A stretch of 64,000 nt of DNA from Acinetobacter radioresistens DSM 6976 = NBRC 102413 = CIP 103788 (GCF_006757745.1 NZ_AP019740.1:992001-1056000); one strand, 5' to 3'; positions 21,167-30,479 are shown, numbered from the stretch's first letter. The notes: generated from the sequence alone by a model not told the origin. Program-made: numbers and translations.

Positions 21167-21565
21167 TTAGGCACCGTAACTAGCGACGTCACGGCAAACT
21201 TGGGTGTTTTTAGATTTGCCTGCATTTTTAGCATCCTGACGTGCTTCTTTCAGAACACTCTGGAAATTTTTTGCTTTACTGCGTTTTTCTAGGGCAGAAA
21301 CTGCATTTTTCTCGCCAGGCATATGTGCCTGAGCCAGACGGCTATATCCCTCATTAAATTTCTGGTCTTTACCAATCAGTCCCGGACAAATCTCAGACAA
21401 CACATAAATAGCGGCGAGCTCTTCTTGGGTAACCTGCTGCTGTGGTGTTACATCAATATTTTCAGAACCAGCTTTGTTGTTTTCTGCCGCATAAGTACCA
21501 GGCGCAGTTAACATAAGAGCTGTGAACAAACCTAAACCCATTTTAGAGAAGTGTTTTAATTTCAT
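21167..21565 (-). CDS. Small secreted protein, paralogue of the next gene (unknown function)
   Basis: 132 residues with a signal peptide cleaved near TYAA (about 26). The mature part has two cysteines in EICPGLIGKDQKF and NTQVCRDV, probably disulphide-bonded, and is otherwise helical and charged. It is clearly related to the neighbour at 21726-22106, which keeps both cysteines, the Leu-Ile-Gly-Lys segment and the final helix. I think such proteins are annotated as the MCR_0457 family in Moraxellaceae, but that is from memory. No known function. Confidence 0.75.
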   Translation of the reverse strand: MKLKHFSKMGLGLFTALMLTAPGTYAAENNKAGSENIDVTPQQQVTQEELAAIYVLSEICPGLIGKDQKFNEGYSRLAQAHMPGEKNAVSALEKRSKAKNFQSVLKEARQDAKNAGKSKNTQVCRDVASYGA

Positions 21566-21664
21566 ACAGTTTTAGTCTCATAATACAAGCAATTAGCAAA
21601 ACAGCTTAATCAAAAATCATGGAAAGAAAATAGATAAAGTGTATCTAGCCTGTACATGCACCAT

Positions 21665-21694
21665 AAAAATCCCGGCTTGGAAAAGCCGGGATTT
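21665..21694 (-). terminator. Rho-independent terminator after the second secreted paralogue
   Basis: AAATCCCGGCTT / AAGCCGGGATTT stem with the T-run on the minus strand. Confidence 0.8.
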
Positions 21695-21725
21695 CTAAAA
21701 CAGGTTATATTTTTAAGTCGATGTT

Positions 21726-22106
21726 TTACTCAAAGTCCAGAACATCCTGACATACTGATTTCTGTTCTTCCTGATCAGCTTCTTTTGCAGCTGAACGTGC
21801 TTCAGCAAGCACACGCTTATACTCTATATCATTTTGCAAACGGGCATAAGTCATTGAGGAATCAGAGTATTCTCCCAGATAGCTGTTAATCAGCTTTTGG
21901 ATATTAGTGTCCAGACGAGTATTTTTCCCCAAGATTGCTGGACATACCTCTGCCAGTACCTGAGTGCCTGCAATATCTTCTTTGACCAGTGTATCAGCCT
22001 CTTGCTGAGTCAAGCCCTCATTGGCCAGTGCCACCTGAGACATGACTGCAACAAACCCCAGACTCATTAGTCCCCGTAATAAAAATGACTTAATCATTGT
22101 TTTCAC
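21726..22106 (-). CDS. Small secreted protein, paralogue of the previous gene (unknown function)
   Basis: 126 residues with a signal peptide ending near VALA-NEG (about 28). Cysteines in EVCPAILGKNTRL and KSVCQDVLDF are at the same places as in the protein at 21167, and the spacing between them is similar. Probably an old tandem duplication whose copies have diverged, because identity outside the motifs is modest. Divergent from surE; its own terminator separates it from the downstream paralogue. Confidence 0.75.
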   Translation of the reverse strand: MKTMIKSFLLRGLMSLGFVAVMSQVALANEGLTQQEADTLVKEDIAGTQVLAEVCPAILGKNTRLDTNIQKLINSYLGEYSDSSMTYARLQNDIEYKRVLAEARSAAKEADQEEQKSVCQDVLDFE

Positions 22107-22203
22107 AAATTTATAGGTAGATGTAGAGAGTCAAATATATATAATTTATTGAATAATTCAATTTAATGTCCTCTACAGTCATTTTTTTAACCGAGATTTT
22201 TGT

Positions 22204-22977
22204 GTGAATATTCTAATTGCCAATGATGATGGTGTGTTTGCTCCAGGCCTACAGGCGCTTGCACAGGCCTTGAAACCTTTAGGTCGTGTAGTTGTGGTTG
22301 CTCCTGAAGCCGAGCGGAGTGGTTATTCGAGTGCGTTAACCCTAGACCGTCCTTTAAGACCGGTACCTATTGCTGAAGATGTTTGGGCTGTTAATGGCAC
22401 ACCTGCAGATTGTGTTTACCTGTCTATGAATGGCCTGTTTGATTTCGAGTTTGATCTGGTCGTCAGTGGTATCAATAGTGGAGCTAATTTAGGCGATGAC
22501 GTACTGTACTCTGGTACAGTAGGTGCTGCTTTTGAAGGCCGTCTCATGAAGCAGCCGGCTATTGCCGTTTCACTTGCTGGCGGTAATGTACGCTCATATG
22601 TACATCCTGATGAGTTCAAGGTTGCTGCTCGTTGGGTTCATGATTTTATTGCTCGTGGTTTGCCCCAGTTACCGCCACGTCATATCTTGAATATTAATAT
22701 TCCAGACCTACAGGAACTTAAAGGTGCCCAGATTACTTATCAGGGTCAGCGTTCTCAATCTAAACCGATTACCAGCCATGTAGACCCACGTGGCCGCCAA
22801 GTGTACTGGATTGGTCTGGCTGGTGAGGCAGTAACAGAACCGCGAGAAAATATTCACCAGATTCAATCAGATTTTTTTGCAATTGCCAATGGTTATGTGA
22901 GTATTACGCCAATTCAGATGGACGCCACCAACTATGCAATACTGGAGAGTTTACAAACAGATCTTGAGCTCAGCTAA
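22204..22977 (+). CDS. surE: 5'/3'-nucleotidase SurE
   Basis: 257 residues. A metal-dependent phosphatase acting on nucleoside monophosphates and short polyphosphate, linked to stationary-phase survival. The N-terminal NDDG (metal-binding Asp8-Asp9), the serine in SGYSSALTL and the NG-T-DCV motif ([10 protein letters not shown]) are intact. The start is GTG at 22204, giving [10 protein letters not shown]; no good ribosome site is seen. Followed by an nlpD-like gene as in E. coli, but pcm and rpoS are missing, as is usual for Acinetobacter. Confidence 0.94.
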   Translation: MNILIANDDGVFAPGLQALAQALKPLGRVVVVAPEAERSGYSSALTLDRPLRPVPIAEDVWAVNGTPADCVYLSMNGLFDFEFDLVVSGINSGANLGDDVLYSGTVGAAFEGRLMKQPAIAVSLAGGNVRSYVHPDEFKVAARWVHDFIARGLPQLPPRHILNINIPDLQELKGAQITYQGQRSQSKPITSHVDPRGRQVYWIGLAGEAVTEPRENIHQIQSDFFAIANGYVSITPIQMDATNYAILESLQTDLELS

Positions 22978-23098
22978 ACACGGACAAACCAGTTATGTTA
23001 TAAGTTTGTGAAAAAGGAAAGGTGAAATGATTTTCACCGGACTTTTTTGATACCCTTAGCGCAGTTGTTTTTTGAGTCTATATAAGAGAGGGAGATCA

Positions 23099-23920
23099 AT
23101 GCAATTGGTTCCACAACACCGCCTATTTCCTGTTCCAACTACAACAATCATGAAAAAAATAGTGTTGTCGGTTGCTGTTGTTTCTACCCTGATTCTTACA
23201 GGTTGTGCTTCTAAACCTCAGATCAATAATCCGACTCGTTATGCAACTGCACCAGATTACTATACAGTACGCTCTGGTGACACCTTAAGCGGTATTGCAG
23301 CGCGTTATGGTCTGAGCTATTTAAGTATTGCTGAAATGAATGATATTTCAGCCCCTTACCGGATTTATGTAAACCAGTCACTGCGCCTGAAAAATTCAGG
23401 TACACGCCGTAGTCAAACCCAGCCGATTACCCAGGCTGCCCCAATTCAGCGTCAGCGTGTTGCTCTGCCAACACCGCCGCCTGTAACCACAACTACTCGT
23501 ACGACTGTCCAGCCAACCAGCCCTACACCGAGCATACCGGTTCGTAGTACGACATTACGATGGGTGAAACCGGCCAATGGGCCTGTACTTCAGGCTTATA
23601 ATCCGGCAAGTAATATTAAAGGAACCCGTTTTTCAGGAAATCTGGGCGATCCAGTATTTGCAGCAGCAGACGGACAGGTGGTTTATGCGGCAGATGGCTT
23701 GAAAGAGTATGGAAATCTGGTCCTGATTAAGCATATAGATGGTTATATTAGTGCTTATGCACATAATAGTAAAATGCTGGTAAAAAGCGGTGATAATGTA
23801 ACAGCAGGACAAAAAATTGCTGAAATGGGTTCTAGTGGTACGAATCAGGTTATGCTGGAATTCCAGATCCGTCTGGATGGTAAACCGATCAATCCGGCAA
23901 GCATTTTACCAATTAATTAA
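23099..23920 (+). CDS. nlpD: LysM/M23-domain lipoprotein, NlpD-like
   Basis: 273 residues. The lipobox LTGC follows a hydrophobic segment, then a LysM domain (YYTVRSGDTLSGIAARYG), a Pro/Thr/Gln-rich linker and a C-terminal M23 domain. The M23 metal ligands are lost: the first histidine motif is GTRFSG and the HLHFEIR segment reads MLEFQIR, so it is not a protease. NlpD and EnvC act this way, as activators of cell-division amidases. ATG at 23099 has an excellent GAGAGGGAGA upstream but puts 17 residues before MKKIVLS; translation from 23150 would give a standard lipoprotein signal without a ribosome site. Confidence 0.85.
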   Translation: MQLVPQHRLFPVPTTTIMKKIVLSVAVVSTLILTGCASKPQINNPTRYATAPDYYTVRSGDTLSGIAARYGLSYLSIAEMNDISAPYRIYVNQSLRLKNSGTRRSQTQPITQAAPIQRQRVALPTPPPVTTTTRTTVQPTSPTPSIPVRSTTLRWVKPANGPVLQAYNPASNIKGTRFSGNLGDPVFAAADGQVVYAADGLKEYGNLVLIKHIDGYISAYAHNSKMLVKSGDNVTAGQKIAEMGSSGTNQVMLEFQIRLDGKPINPASILPIN

Positions 23921-24018
23921 TAAATTAATGCAAAACTAGAAAATCCCCGTATAATACAACGAGTTGTTTTTATCAAATATTGAATAATAAAGACAGCTCA
24001 AAGTTCAGAGGGAATTTT

Positions 24019-24948
24019 ATGTTAGATCAACTCCGGGCAATGGGAGTATTTGCTTGCGTTGTTGAAAAAAGCTCGTTTAGCGGTGCGGCTCGTGAACTTG
24101 GTATTACGACAAGCGCCGTCAGTCAGCAAATCCGCTCATTAGAAAATGAAATGGAAGTAATTCTTCTGCATCGTTCTACCCGGAAGTTGAGTCTGACCGA
24201 AGCGGGACAAGCTTTTTTCCACAGCTGTCGAGAAATGCTCGCTGCTGCTGAACGTGGAAAGGTTCGAATTAATGAACTGCGCGATGAACTGGTCGGTGAC
24301 CTGCGCATTGCGACCACGCCAGAAATAGGTGCCATGCATCTTGTACCTGCTCTGTCTCACTGGATATCTGCACATCGCGGTTTATCTGTTCATTTTGAGG
24401 CTGAGAATAAATATATTGACCTGATTGAAGGCCGTATTGATATTGCTGTACGCATGAGTTCAAAAATAGAGGATTCTAATCTGACCGCCGTGCCGCTGGC
24501 CCGGGTTGAGCAGATTCTGGTTGCTTCTCCAAGTTACCTGAACCAGTCTGCTCCAATATCACGTCCTGAAGATTTAAAAAATCATGATCTTATTCCAATT
24601 AATGTCATGAATAATTATCAGCAGTTTTCATTCCAGCATGGTGTGACAAGTGAAGTTGTTGACCTGGAAATGCGTTGCCGTCTGTACAGTAACAATGTGC
24701 TGGTCGCGAAATCATTATGTCAGCATGGACATGGCTTGGCGCGTATTCTTTATCTGGATGTGCAGAAAGATCTGATTAATGGATCTTTGGTTGAGGTATT
24801 GCCTGAGTGGAAACTGCCTGCTTTTACTCTTTATGCAATTATCTCTCGACGTGAACAGCAGCCAATGAAAATTCATCGCTGTCTGGATGCTCTGAAACAG
24901 TATTTTAGTCAACTTCCCGGTGGCAGAGTCTATCAGGAAGCATCTTAA
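24019..24948 (+). CDS. LysR-family transcriptional regulator
   Basis: 309 residues. An N-terminal winged helix-turn-helix (SFSGAARELGITTSAVSQQIRSLE) is followed by a periplasmic-binding-like effector domain starting near residue 90 (GDLRIATTPEIG). The subgroup resembles CrgA-type regulators. ATG at 24019 has AGAGGGA 7 bases upstream; a TTG 13 codons earlier is rejected. A -10-like TATAAT is at 23950-23955. No divergent target gene is adjacent, so its regulon cannot be guessed from context. Confidence 0.88.
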   Translation: MLDQLRAMGVFACVVEKSSFSGAARELGITTSAVSQQIRSLENEMEVILLHRSTRKLSLTEAGQAFFHSCREMLAAAERGKVRINELRDELVGDLRIATTPEIGAMHLVPALSHWISAHRGLSVHFEAENKYIDLIEGRIDIAVRMSSKIEDSNLTAVPLARVEQILVASPSYLNQSAPISRPEDLKNHDLIPINVMNNYQQFSFQHGVTSEVVDLEMRCRLYSNNVLVAKSLCQHGHGLARILYLDVQKDLINGSLVEVLPEWKLPAFTLYAIISRREQQPMKIHRCLDALKQYFSQLPGGRVYQEAS

Positions 24949-24956
24949 ACAAGAGT

Positions 24957-24985
24957 ATAAAAAAGCCGCACTGAGCGGCTTTTTT
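24957..24985. terminator. Bidirectional terminator between the LysR gene and argD
   Basis: AAAAAGCCGC / GCGGCTTTTT stem with ACTGA loop between two convergent genes. Confidence 0.85.
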
Positions 24986-25003
24986 ATATTACTTTCTTAT
25001 CTG

Positions 25004-26218
25004 TTAAGCCTCAAGAAAATTCTTGATTGCCGGGATTAGACGCTGAATCAGATCATCGGCTTGCTCTTGTGTCATGTTAAGTGGCGGCAATAAACGGACC
25101 ACAGAACCAGCAGTTACATTAATAATCAGTTTGTACTCGTCGCGTGCAATATTTACCAGTTCGCCACAGTCTTTCGGTAATTCAATACCAATCATCATTC
25201 CGAAACCGCGGACTTTAACCTGATATTCTTTCAGCTGTTCACGAATCTGGTCCACAATATATTGACCGATTTGAGCTGCGTTCTCCAGTGCATTTTCCTT
25301 TTCCAAAAGTTCAAGTACGGTATAAACCACACGTGAACCCAGTGCTGAACCACTATAGGTTGATCCATGATTTCCAGCAGCAAGTACGCCTACACCACGG
25401 CCTTGAGTCATTACCGCACCAATTGGAAAACCGTTGCCTAGGCCTTTAGCAGTTGTCAGTACATCTGGAATAATATTGGTATGCTGGTAAGCAAAATATT
25501 TGCCAGTACGTCCATTTCCGGTTTGTACTTCATCCAGCATCATCAGCCAGTTGTGCTGGTTGCAAATTCGACGTACATCTTCCAGATAGCTGAAGCCTTG
25601 TGCTGCAGTATTCACGCCACCTTCACCCTGAATAGGCTCAATCAGGATAGCGACAATATCCGGATGCTGAAGTGCAGCCTCTTCAATGGCTTCGAGGTCG
25701 CCAAATGGTACACGGATAAAGCCTTCTACCAGTGGAGCAAAGCCTTCCTGGACCTTTTTATTACCTGTGGCAGATAAAGTTGCCAAAGTCCGTCCATGAA
25801 AAGACTTGTCCGCTACAATAATTTTAGGGGTAGCTATACCTTGCTGATAACCGTATTTACGTGCAATTTTGATAGCACCTTCATTGGATTCAGCACCACT
25901 GTTTGAAAAGAAAATCTCTTCCATACCAGAGACCTGAGCCAGTTTCTGCGCAGCAGCTGTTTGCCAAGGCACTTCAAACAGATTGCTGGTATGAATGAGA
26001 GTCATCGCCTGTTCGGCAATTGCTTCGGCCAGTACTGGGTGAGCGTGGCCTAAACCGCATACGGCAATACCGGTAAGTGCATCCAGATACTCGGTGCCAT
26101 CTTCGGTATAAAGATACGCTCCTCGACCTCGGACAAAACTGATCGATTGACGGCCAAAGACTGGCATCAGATGCGATGGTTGATCAGCTTGTACAGGGGC
26201 GAGGGTAATATTATTCAT
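25004..26218 (-). CDS. argD: Acetylornithine/succinylornithine aminotransferase
   Basis: 404 residues, class III PLP aminotransferase. In arginine synthesis it makes N-acetylornithine from the semialdehyde, and it may also serve as succinyldiaminopimelate aminotransferase for lysine. The PLP lysine is in TTAKGLGNGFPIGA; FSNSGAESNEGAIKIAR and LMMLDEVQTGNGRTGK are the conserved cofactor segments. Catabolic AstC has the same motifs, but no ast genes are near. It is a single gene divergent from grxD. Confidence 0.9.
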   Translation of the reverse strand: MNNITLAPVQADQPSHLMPVFGRQSISFVRGRGAYLYTEDGTEYLDALTGIAVCGLGHAHPVLAEAIAEQAMTLIHTSNLFEVPWQTAAAQKLAQVSGMEEIFFSNSGAESNEGAIKIARKYGYQQGIATPKIIVADKSFHGRTLATLSATGNKKVQEGFAPLVEGFIRVPFGDLEAIEEAALQHPDIVAILIEPIQGEGGVNTAAQGFSYLEDVRRICNQHNWLMMLDEVQTGNGRTGKYFAYQHTNIIPDVLTTAKGLGNGFPIGAVMTQGRGVGVLAAGNHGSTYSGSALGSRVVYTVLELLEKENALENAAQIGQYIVDQIREQLKEYQVKVRGFGMMIGIELPKDCGELVNIARDEYKLIINVTAGSVVRLLPPLNMTQEQADDLIQRLIPAIKNFLEA

Positions 26219-26379
26219 GGCTAACTCTTGATGTTAGGTGGATTAAAAAGTTTATATAAGCAAAAACAGCCTCAGAATAAAAGGCCAAAAATCAAATTAA
26301 CATAGAAATATCTTTGACACGGACCCAGTTTTCCTCAGTTTTAGGTATAATGGCCGATAGAATAGTTGAGGATTGATCT

Positions 26380-26721
26380 ATGACTGAACAAGCACGTGAT
26401 ACTGAAGCGTTAATTCGCGATCAAATCGCTAAACATGCTGTACTTCTTTATATGAAAGGCACTCCACAATTTCCGCAGTGTGGTTTCTCAGCGCGTGCTG
26501 TAGAAGCACTCAGTCAAATTGGCCGTCCATTTGCGTATGTAAATATTCTGGAAAATCAGGATATTCGTGCAACACTGCCTAAAATTGCTAACTGGCCAAC
26601 TTTCCCACAACTCTGGGTAAATGGTGAGCTGGTAGGCGGAAGTGACATTATGCTGGAAATGTTTCAAAATGGTGAGCTCAAGCCATTGGTCGAGCAGTAT
26701 AGCCCAGCTCCAGAAGCTTGA
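26380..26721 (+). CDS. grxD: Monothiol glutaredoxin GrxD
   Basis: 113 residues with the monothiol active site CGFS (Cys34) in GTPQFPQCGFSARAVE and the glutathione-binding WPTFPQLWVNGELVGGSDI. Such proteins carry [2Fe-2S] clusters for delivery rather than reducing disulphides. A -10-like TATAAT lies at 26346-26351, with no good -35 at normal spacing. Ends at a strong terminator before the convergent lon-like remnant. Confidence 0.95.
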   Translation: MTEQARDTEALIRDQIAKHAVLLYMKGTPQFPQCGFSARAVEALSQIGRPFAYVNILENQDIRATLPKIANWPTFPQLWVNGELVGGSDIMLEMFQNGELKPLVEQYSPAPEA

Positions 26722-26737
26722 GTAACTGCCCAACCAT

Positions 26738-26767
26738 AAAAAAGCGCCTTGTTAAAGGCGCTTTTTT
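26738..26767 (+). terminator. Rho-independent terminator after grxD
   Basis: AAAAAAGCGCCTT / AAGGCGCTTTTTT stem with GTTA loop; T-rich on both strands, so it also serves the convergent gene. Confidence 0.88.
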
Positions 26768-26776
26768 ATTAAGAGG

Positions 26777-27883
26777 TCAGGGCTGACCAGAAAGTTCAGC
26801 AGATATATTACCTGCTGGTATTTGATCGACTGTATTCCCTTCAATGGCAATCTTTATTTCATTTTTCTTCTTTTTTTTCTTCTTTTTTTTCTTCTTCTTA
26901 GGATCCTCACTCATTTCTTCACCATCTTCAAGTGCTTGCCAGTATTCAAGCTGCTCCATAACTGCCGCATAGATGGAACCTTTACTATAACGGCCTTTTT
27001 TATCTAATATACCTACAGGTTGGGCCATTAAAATCTCTAGCGCCTGATCAATCGTGCTAATAGCATGGACATGAAAATGGCCGGCATTGACAGCATCAAT
27101 CACATCTTGGCGTAGCATCAGGTGCTGCATGTTTTGGCGTGGAATAATGACGCCCTGCTTTCCAGTTAGACCTTGCAGTTTACATGCATCAAAGAAGCCT
27201 TCGATCTTGGCATTGACGCCACCCACCGGTTGTACCTGTCCAAGCTGGTTCATAGAGCCTGTAATTGCCCAAGACTGGTCAATCGGAATCTGACTAATAG
27301 CAGAGAGCAGGGCCGATAACTCTGCAACAGTGGCGCTATCTCCATCTACTTGTCCATAACTCTGTTCAAAAGCCAATGCTGCCGAGAAATGAAGCATTTG
27401 CTCGCGGCCAAAATGTGCTTTCAAAAAGCTGGACATCAGTAGTACGCCTTTAGCATGCAAAGAACCACCAAGTTCAACACTGCGTTCGATATCAAGAATA
27501 TCTCCACCGCCTTGGTATACCGATGCAGTCAGGCGGGAAGGCAGACCAAACTCTACATCTGCATAATGAATTACAGATAAGGCATTAATCTGGCCCAGAC
27601 GGTGCCCAGACGTTTCAATCAGCTGAGTACCGCGGGACAGGTCCTGCCAATAAAGCTCCCTTAAATAACCTAAGCGATATTTACGGTGATCAAGTGCCAT
27701 ATTGATGTATTTGGCAGAAACCACCTTGTCACCCGCCTGATGGGCATGATGATGAGCTTCACGTATTAGGTCACCTAAAGTCAGTGCATGTAAAGACAGA
27801 GAACTTTGATCTTCTGCTTGGCGGCTTGAGTCTGTCAGGAGCGCAGCAAGTGCAGAGCGGTCAAAGGGGGCGAATTCAAACAT
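26777..27883 (-). pseudogene. Lon-related ATP-dependent protease, C-terminal fragment (proteolytic domain), cut by IS30 element
   Basis: 368 residues downstream of the insertion. It starts at FEFAPFDRSALAALL, the lid region of the ATPase, and contains the S16 Lon-type protease domain. The catalytic serine is in VDGDSATVAEL and the lysine in GGVNAKIEGFF, so the domain is intact but separated from its ATPase. The IS end supplies an ATG exactly at the junction (27881-27883), so a free proteolytic domain could be made if transcribed. A run of 12 lysines sits near the C-terminus. The other half is at 28942-30479. In intact relatives both parts form one protein of about 800 residues. Confidence 0.85.
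26864..26899 (-). repeat. AAG/AAA tract encoding 12 consecutive lysines
   Basis: 36 bases of only AAG and AAA codons in the lon-like C-terminal fragment. Such a tract is prone to slippage, both in replication and in translation. Confidence 0.85.
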
Positions 27884-28901
27884 GAGGTGCGACAGTTTGA
27901 AAAGTCTTATGATAATCAACAAGCTGAGCAAATTTCTCTAATGGTGTAAGCCAATCTAACGCTTTTCTAGGACGAGTATTCAGTGACATGGCAACTTGAT
28001 TTAAATAATGCTGATCTGCCTGATTTAAATCAATCCCTTTAGGTAAATATTGCCTAATTAAACCATTCATATTTTCGCATGTGCCTTTTTGCCAGGGTGA
28101 ATGTGGGTCACAGAAATATACATCTATGCCTAAATCTTCTTCAAGTATTTTATGTTCTGCCATCTCGCGTCCACGGTCATAGGTCAACGTTTTACGCAGT
28201 TCTGCAGGTAAATATTTCAGAGCTTCAGTTAAAGCCTTGCGCACTGATTCTGCCTTTGCATCAGGTAATGTTGCCAAGATACAGAGCCGTGTATTTCGTT
28301 CAATAAGTGTTGCTATCGAACTTTTATTGTCTTTACCTTTAATTAAATCAGCTTCCCAATGACCCGGTATTTTTCTTTCTTGAACTTCGGCTGGGCGCTC
28401 ATGAATAGTTTTAATATCCTGTAATATAGAATCTTTTTTAGGTTCACCGTTAGCTTTTCGCTTTTTATTTTCATGACGCAGACAGGATAATAAGTCTTTT
28501 TTCAACTCACCCTTTGGTAATGCTCGTATCGTTGAATAAATCGTTGTATGGCTTACATTCATTGTTTGATCCAAATCAGGAAATGTCTTTAAACGCTTTG
28601 CTATTTGCTGAGGAGACCATAAACAACGGATCGCTTCAACAATAAATTTCCAGAGGATTGAATCGATTTTGAGTTTTCTGTGACCACGTCTACGTCTAGC
28701 GAAGGTGTTATCAGAAGCATATCGAGCTTGATAAACGTCATTGATGCTATTTCTTTTAAGCTCACGATAGATCGTACTAGGATGTCTTTTAATGAGTTCA
28801 GCAAATTTTCTGGCTGAAAAGCCTTCTTTTCTTGACTCAAGCATTAATGCAGTACGATCTTCAAAGTTAAGATGATGGTATGACAATTTTATATACTCCA
28901 T
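27876..28901 (-). CDS. IS30-family transposase
   Basis: 341 residues. An N-terminal helix-turn-helix region (REGFSARKFAELIKRHPSTIYRELKRNS) typical of IS30 transposases precedes the DDE catalytic core: first Asp in HWEADLIKGKDNKS, second in LTYDRGREMAEH, Glu in GTCENMNGLIRQYLP. The gene fills the element and reads out of its left end, so the last residues are encoded at the junction and the TGA stop (27876-27878) is in the interrupted host gene. The protein appears full-length and probably active. Confidence 0.93.
   Translation of the reverse strand: MEYIKLSYHHLNFEDRTALMLESRKEGFSARKFAELIKRHPSTIYRELKRNSINDVYQARYASDNTFARRRRGHRKLKIDSILWKFIVEAIRCLWSPQQIAKRLKTFPDLDQTMNVSHTTIYSTIRALPKGELKKDLLSCLRHENKKRKANGEPKKDSILQDIKTIHERPAEVQERKIPGHWEADLIKGKDNKSSIATLIERNTRLCILATLPDAKAESVRKALTEALKYLPAELRKTLTYDRGREMAEHKILEEDLGIDVYFCDPHSPWQKGTCENMNGLIRQYLPKGIDLNQADQHYLNQVAMSLNTRPRKALDWLTPLEKFAQLVDYHKTFQTVAPHV
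27883..27894 (+). repeat. IS30 element left terminal inverted repeat
   Basis: TGAGGTGCGACA; pairs with the copy at 28930-28941 with one mismatch. Confidence 0.85.
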
Positions 28902-28913
28902 AAACCCTTTAAA

Positions 28914-30479
28914 TTAATTAGGTGGTTTATGTCGCACTTCAAGTTTTACTCTGCCGGGTAATAACTTGTCTGCCTGTACATAATCTGCAATGAGCTGCAT
29001 GTAAGCCTGTTCGTTAGTGTCATTACGTTGTAATGTATCAGTAAAATCTGCACGGATTTTAAAAATACTGTCGAGTTCTGGTTCAACCTCCAGAATCTCA
29101 TAATAAATTTCAGGTTCAGCTAGTAGAACCACCTTTAAGTTTAAAGGTACGGGTGCAGGTTCGATTGAAATACTGCCAGTCAAAGTTAGCATATGTTCAA
29201 GCGATGATAATTTAAGCTGCCCAGACTTTAAGGCACGTTTTAAACCCTGCCATGCATAAGGCTGTTCTAAAAGCTGTTCTGCTTCTAAAATTAAGAATCC
29301 GCCGTTGGCTTTATGCAGTGCACCAGGGCGGATCAGACTAAAATCTGTACTGATCGTACCATTTTGAGTTAGCTGCTCAACATGGCCTAAAAGATTGTAG
29401 TGGGTTGGGAAATCTTCAAAAATAACAGGGGCGCCGCTGTTTGGCTTATTACTGACTATAGTATTGACCTGATAGCGGGAAGGGACACGACTGAATAAAG
29501 CAGGCGAGAATTCGTCTTCTTCCTGATCCAGAATCATCTCGACATTTTCAATAATGTTTTCTGCATATTGCTTCAGGTATTTCTCTAAGCCGGCAACTTC
29601 AGCGTATTTATTGAGAATACTCTCAATTCGCGGCATTACCACCTGTTTAGCAATTTCGCGGTTCAGGTCTGATACCTGATCTCTGGCTTCATCTTCAAGA
29701 TCACCCAAATGTAAGCCCAATCGCTCCAGTTTTTTATCCATATAACGCATATTGGATGCGATTTCAGCACGTTCTTTGCTGCTCAGTGCATTAATTTCGG
29801 TCTGGCTCAGTTCTTCAAGTTTGCCATCTTTAATCTGTACAGGAACAAAGCAATGCTGTTCTTGATGGGAGACCAGTTTAAGGTCAAGGCCTTCGCCCTC
29901 TTTGGTTAATTCTACCAGTGCCTGCTGTTGTTCATTGCCGGTTTGCTGACGAATTAACTCGATCTGGTTGTGATAGGTCTCGGCACTAAAGCGCCGTTCT
30001 AACTGTTTGAGTGCAACCTGCCAGGTTTGATGCAGGGCTTTTTGAAACTTGGGTCCATGTCCGGCCGGAAAACGTAGTAGTATGGGCTGGCGGGCATTTT
30101 CAAAATTATTGACATACACCCAGTCGTCTGGCGTAGGCATGGCTTTGGCATGCTGCTGTAACAGGCGCCGGATCATAGTACGTTTACCTAGACCTGCTGT
30201 ACCTACAGCAAAGATATTATAGCCTGAATAAGGTAGCGTAATTCCGGCCTCGACAGAGGCTTTGGCCCGGTCTTGACCTAAAAAATTATTAAGAGGCTTG
30301 ATCCGTTTTGTTGAGGAAGGAATTTTCTCCAGATCAGGAATATGAGTAAGCTGTTCTGGCTTGAGCGCAGTTAAGTTTAAAGTATTTTGAATTTCAGTCC
30401 GGTCCAATGCTGATGGATAGGCATGATCAAGTTGTTTCTCAAGATTAATTGTAGTAGTGGTAGATAAAGAAGATGTCAT
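28914..30479 (-). pseudogene. Lon-related ATP-dependent protease, N-terminal fragment (ATPase part), cut by IS30 element
   Basis: The host part ends at the IS boundary (28942); the frame then runs 28 bases into the IS and stops at 28914, adding a foreign tail (EVRHKPPN). It holds the N-terminal domain and the AAA+ module with a variant Walker A (VGTAGLGKRT, arginine where Ser/Thr usually stands), a coiled-coil middle (about 170-330), and the LIRPGALHKANGGFLILEAE Walker-B-like region. This layout is that of Lon-related (LonB-like/AAA_32) proteases. ATG at 30479 is chosen; a GTG and TTG lie further upstream. Without its protease domain it cannot degrade substrates. Confidence 0.85.
28930..28941 (-). 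repeat. IS30 element right terminal inverted repeat
   Basis: Read on the minus strand it is TGAAGTGCGACA, one mismatch from the left repeat. Confidence 0.85.

Larger units (their letters stand above)
27883..28941 (-). mobile_element. IS30-family insertion sequence, 1059 bp, inside a lon-like protease gene
   Basis: The terminal inverted repeats are TGAGGTGCGACA at the left and TGAAGTGCGACA read inward from the right (11 of 12 match), enclosing one transposase gene. Both flanks encode parts of the same Lon-related protease, which proves insertion. Joining the flanks as ...GTAAAAC + TGTTTGAATTC restores the frame (Val-Lys-Leu-Phe-Glu-Phe), consistent with at most a 1-bp shared T. I see no clear 2-3-bp target duplication, which is the usual size for the family. 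Confidence 0.9.

Noticed and set aside
26314..26351. Full sigma-70 promoter TTGACA...TATAAT before grxD
   Set aside because: The spacing is 26 bases, too long for one promoter; only the -10 box is mentioned.
27881..28943. Two- or three-base target duplication for the IS30 element
   Set aside because: The bases outside the inverted repeats do not match beyond a single T, so no duplication is claimed.
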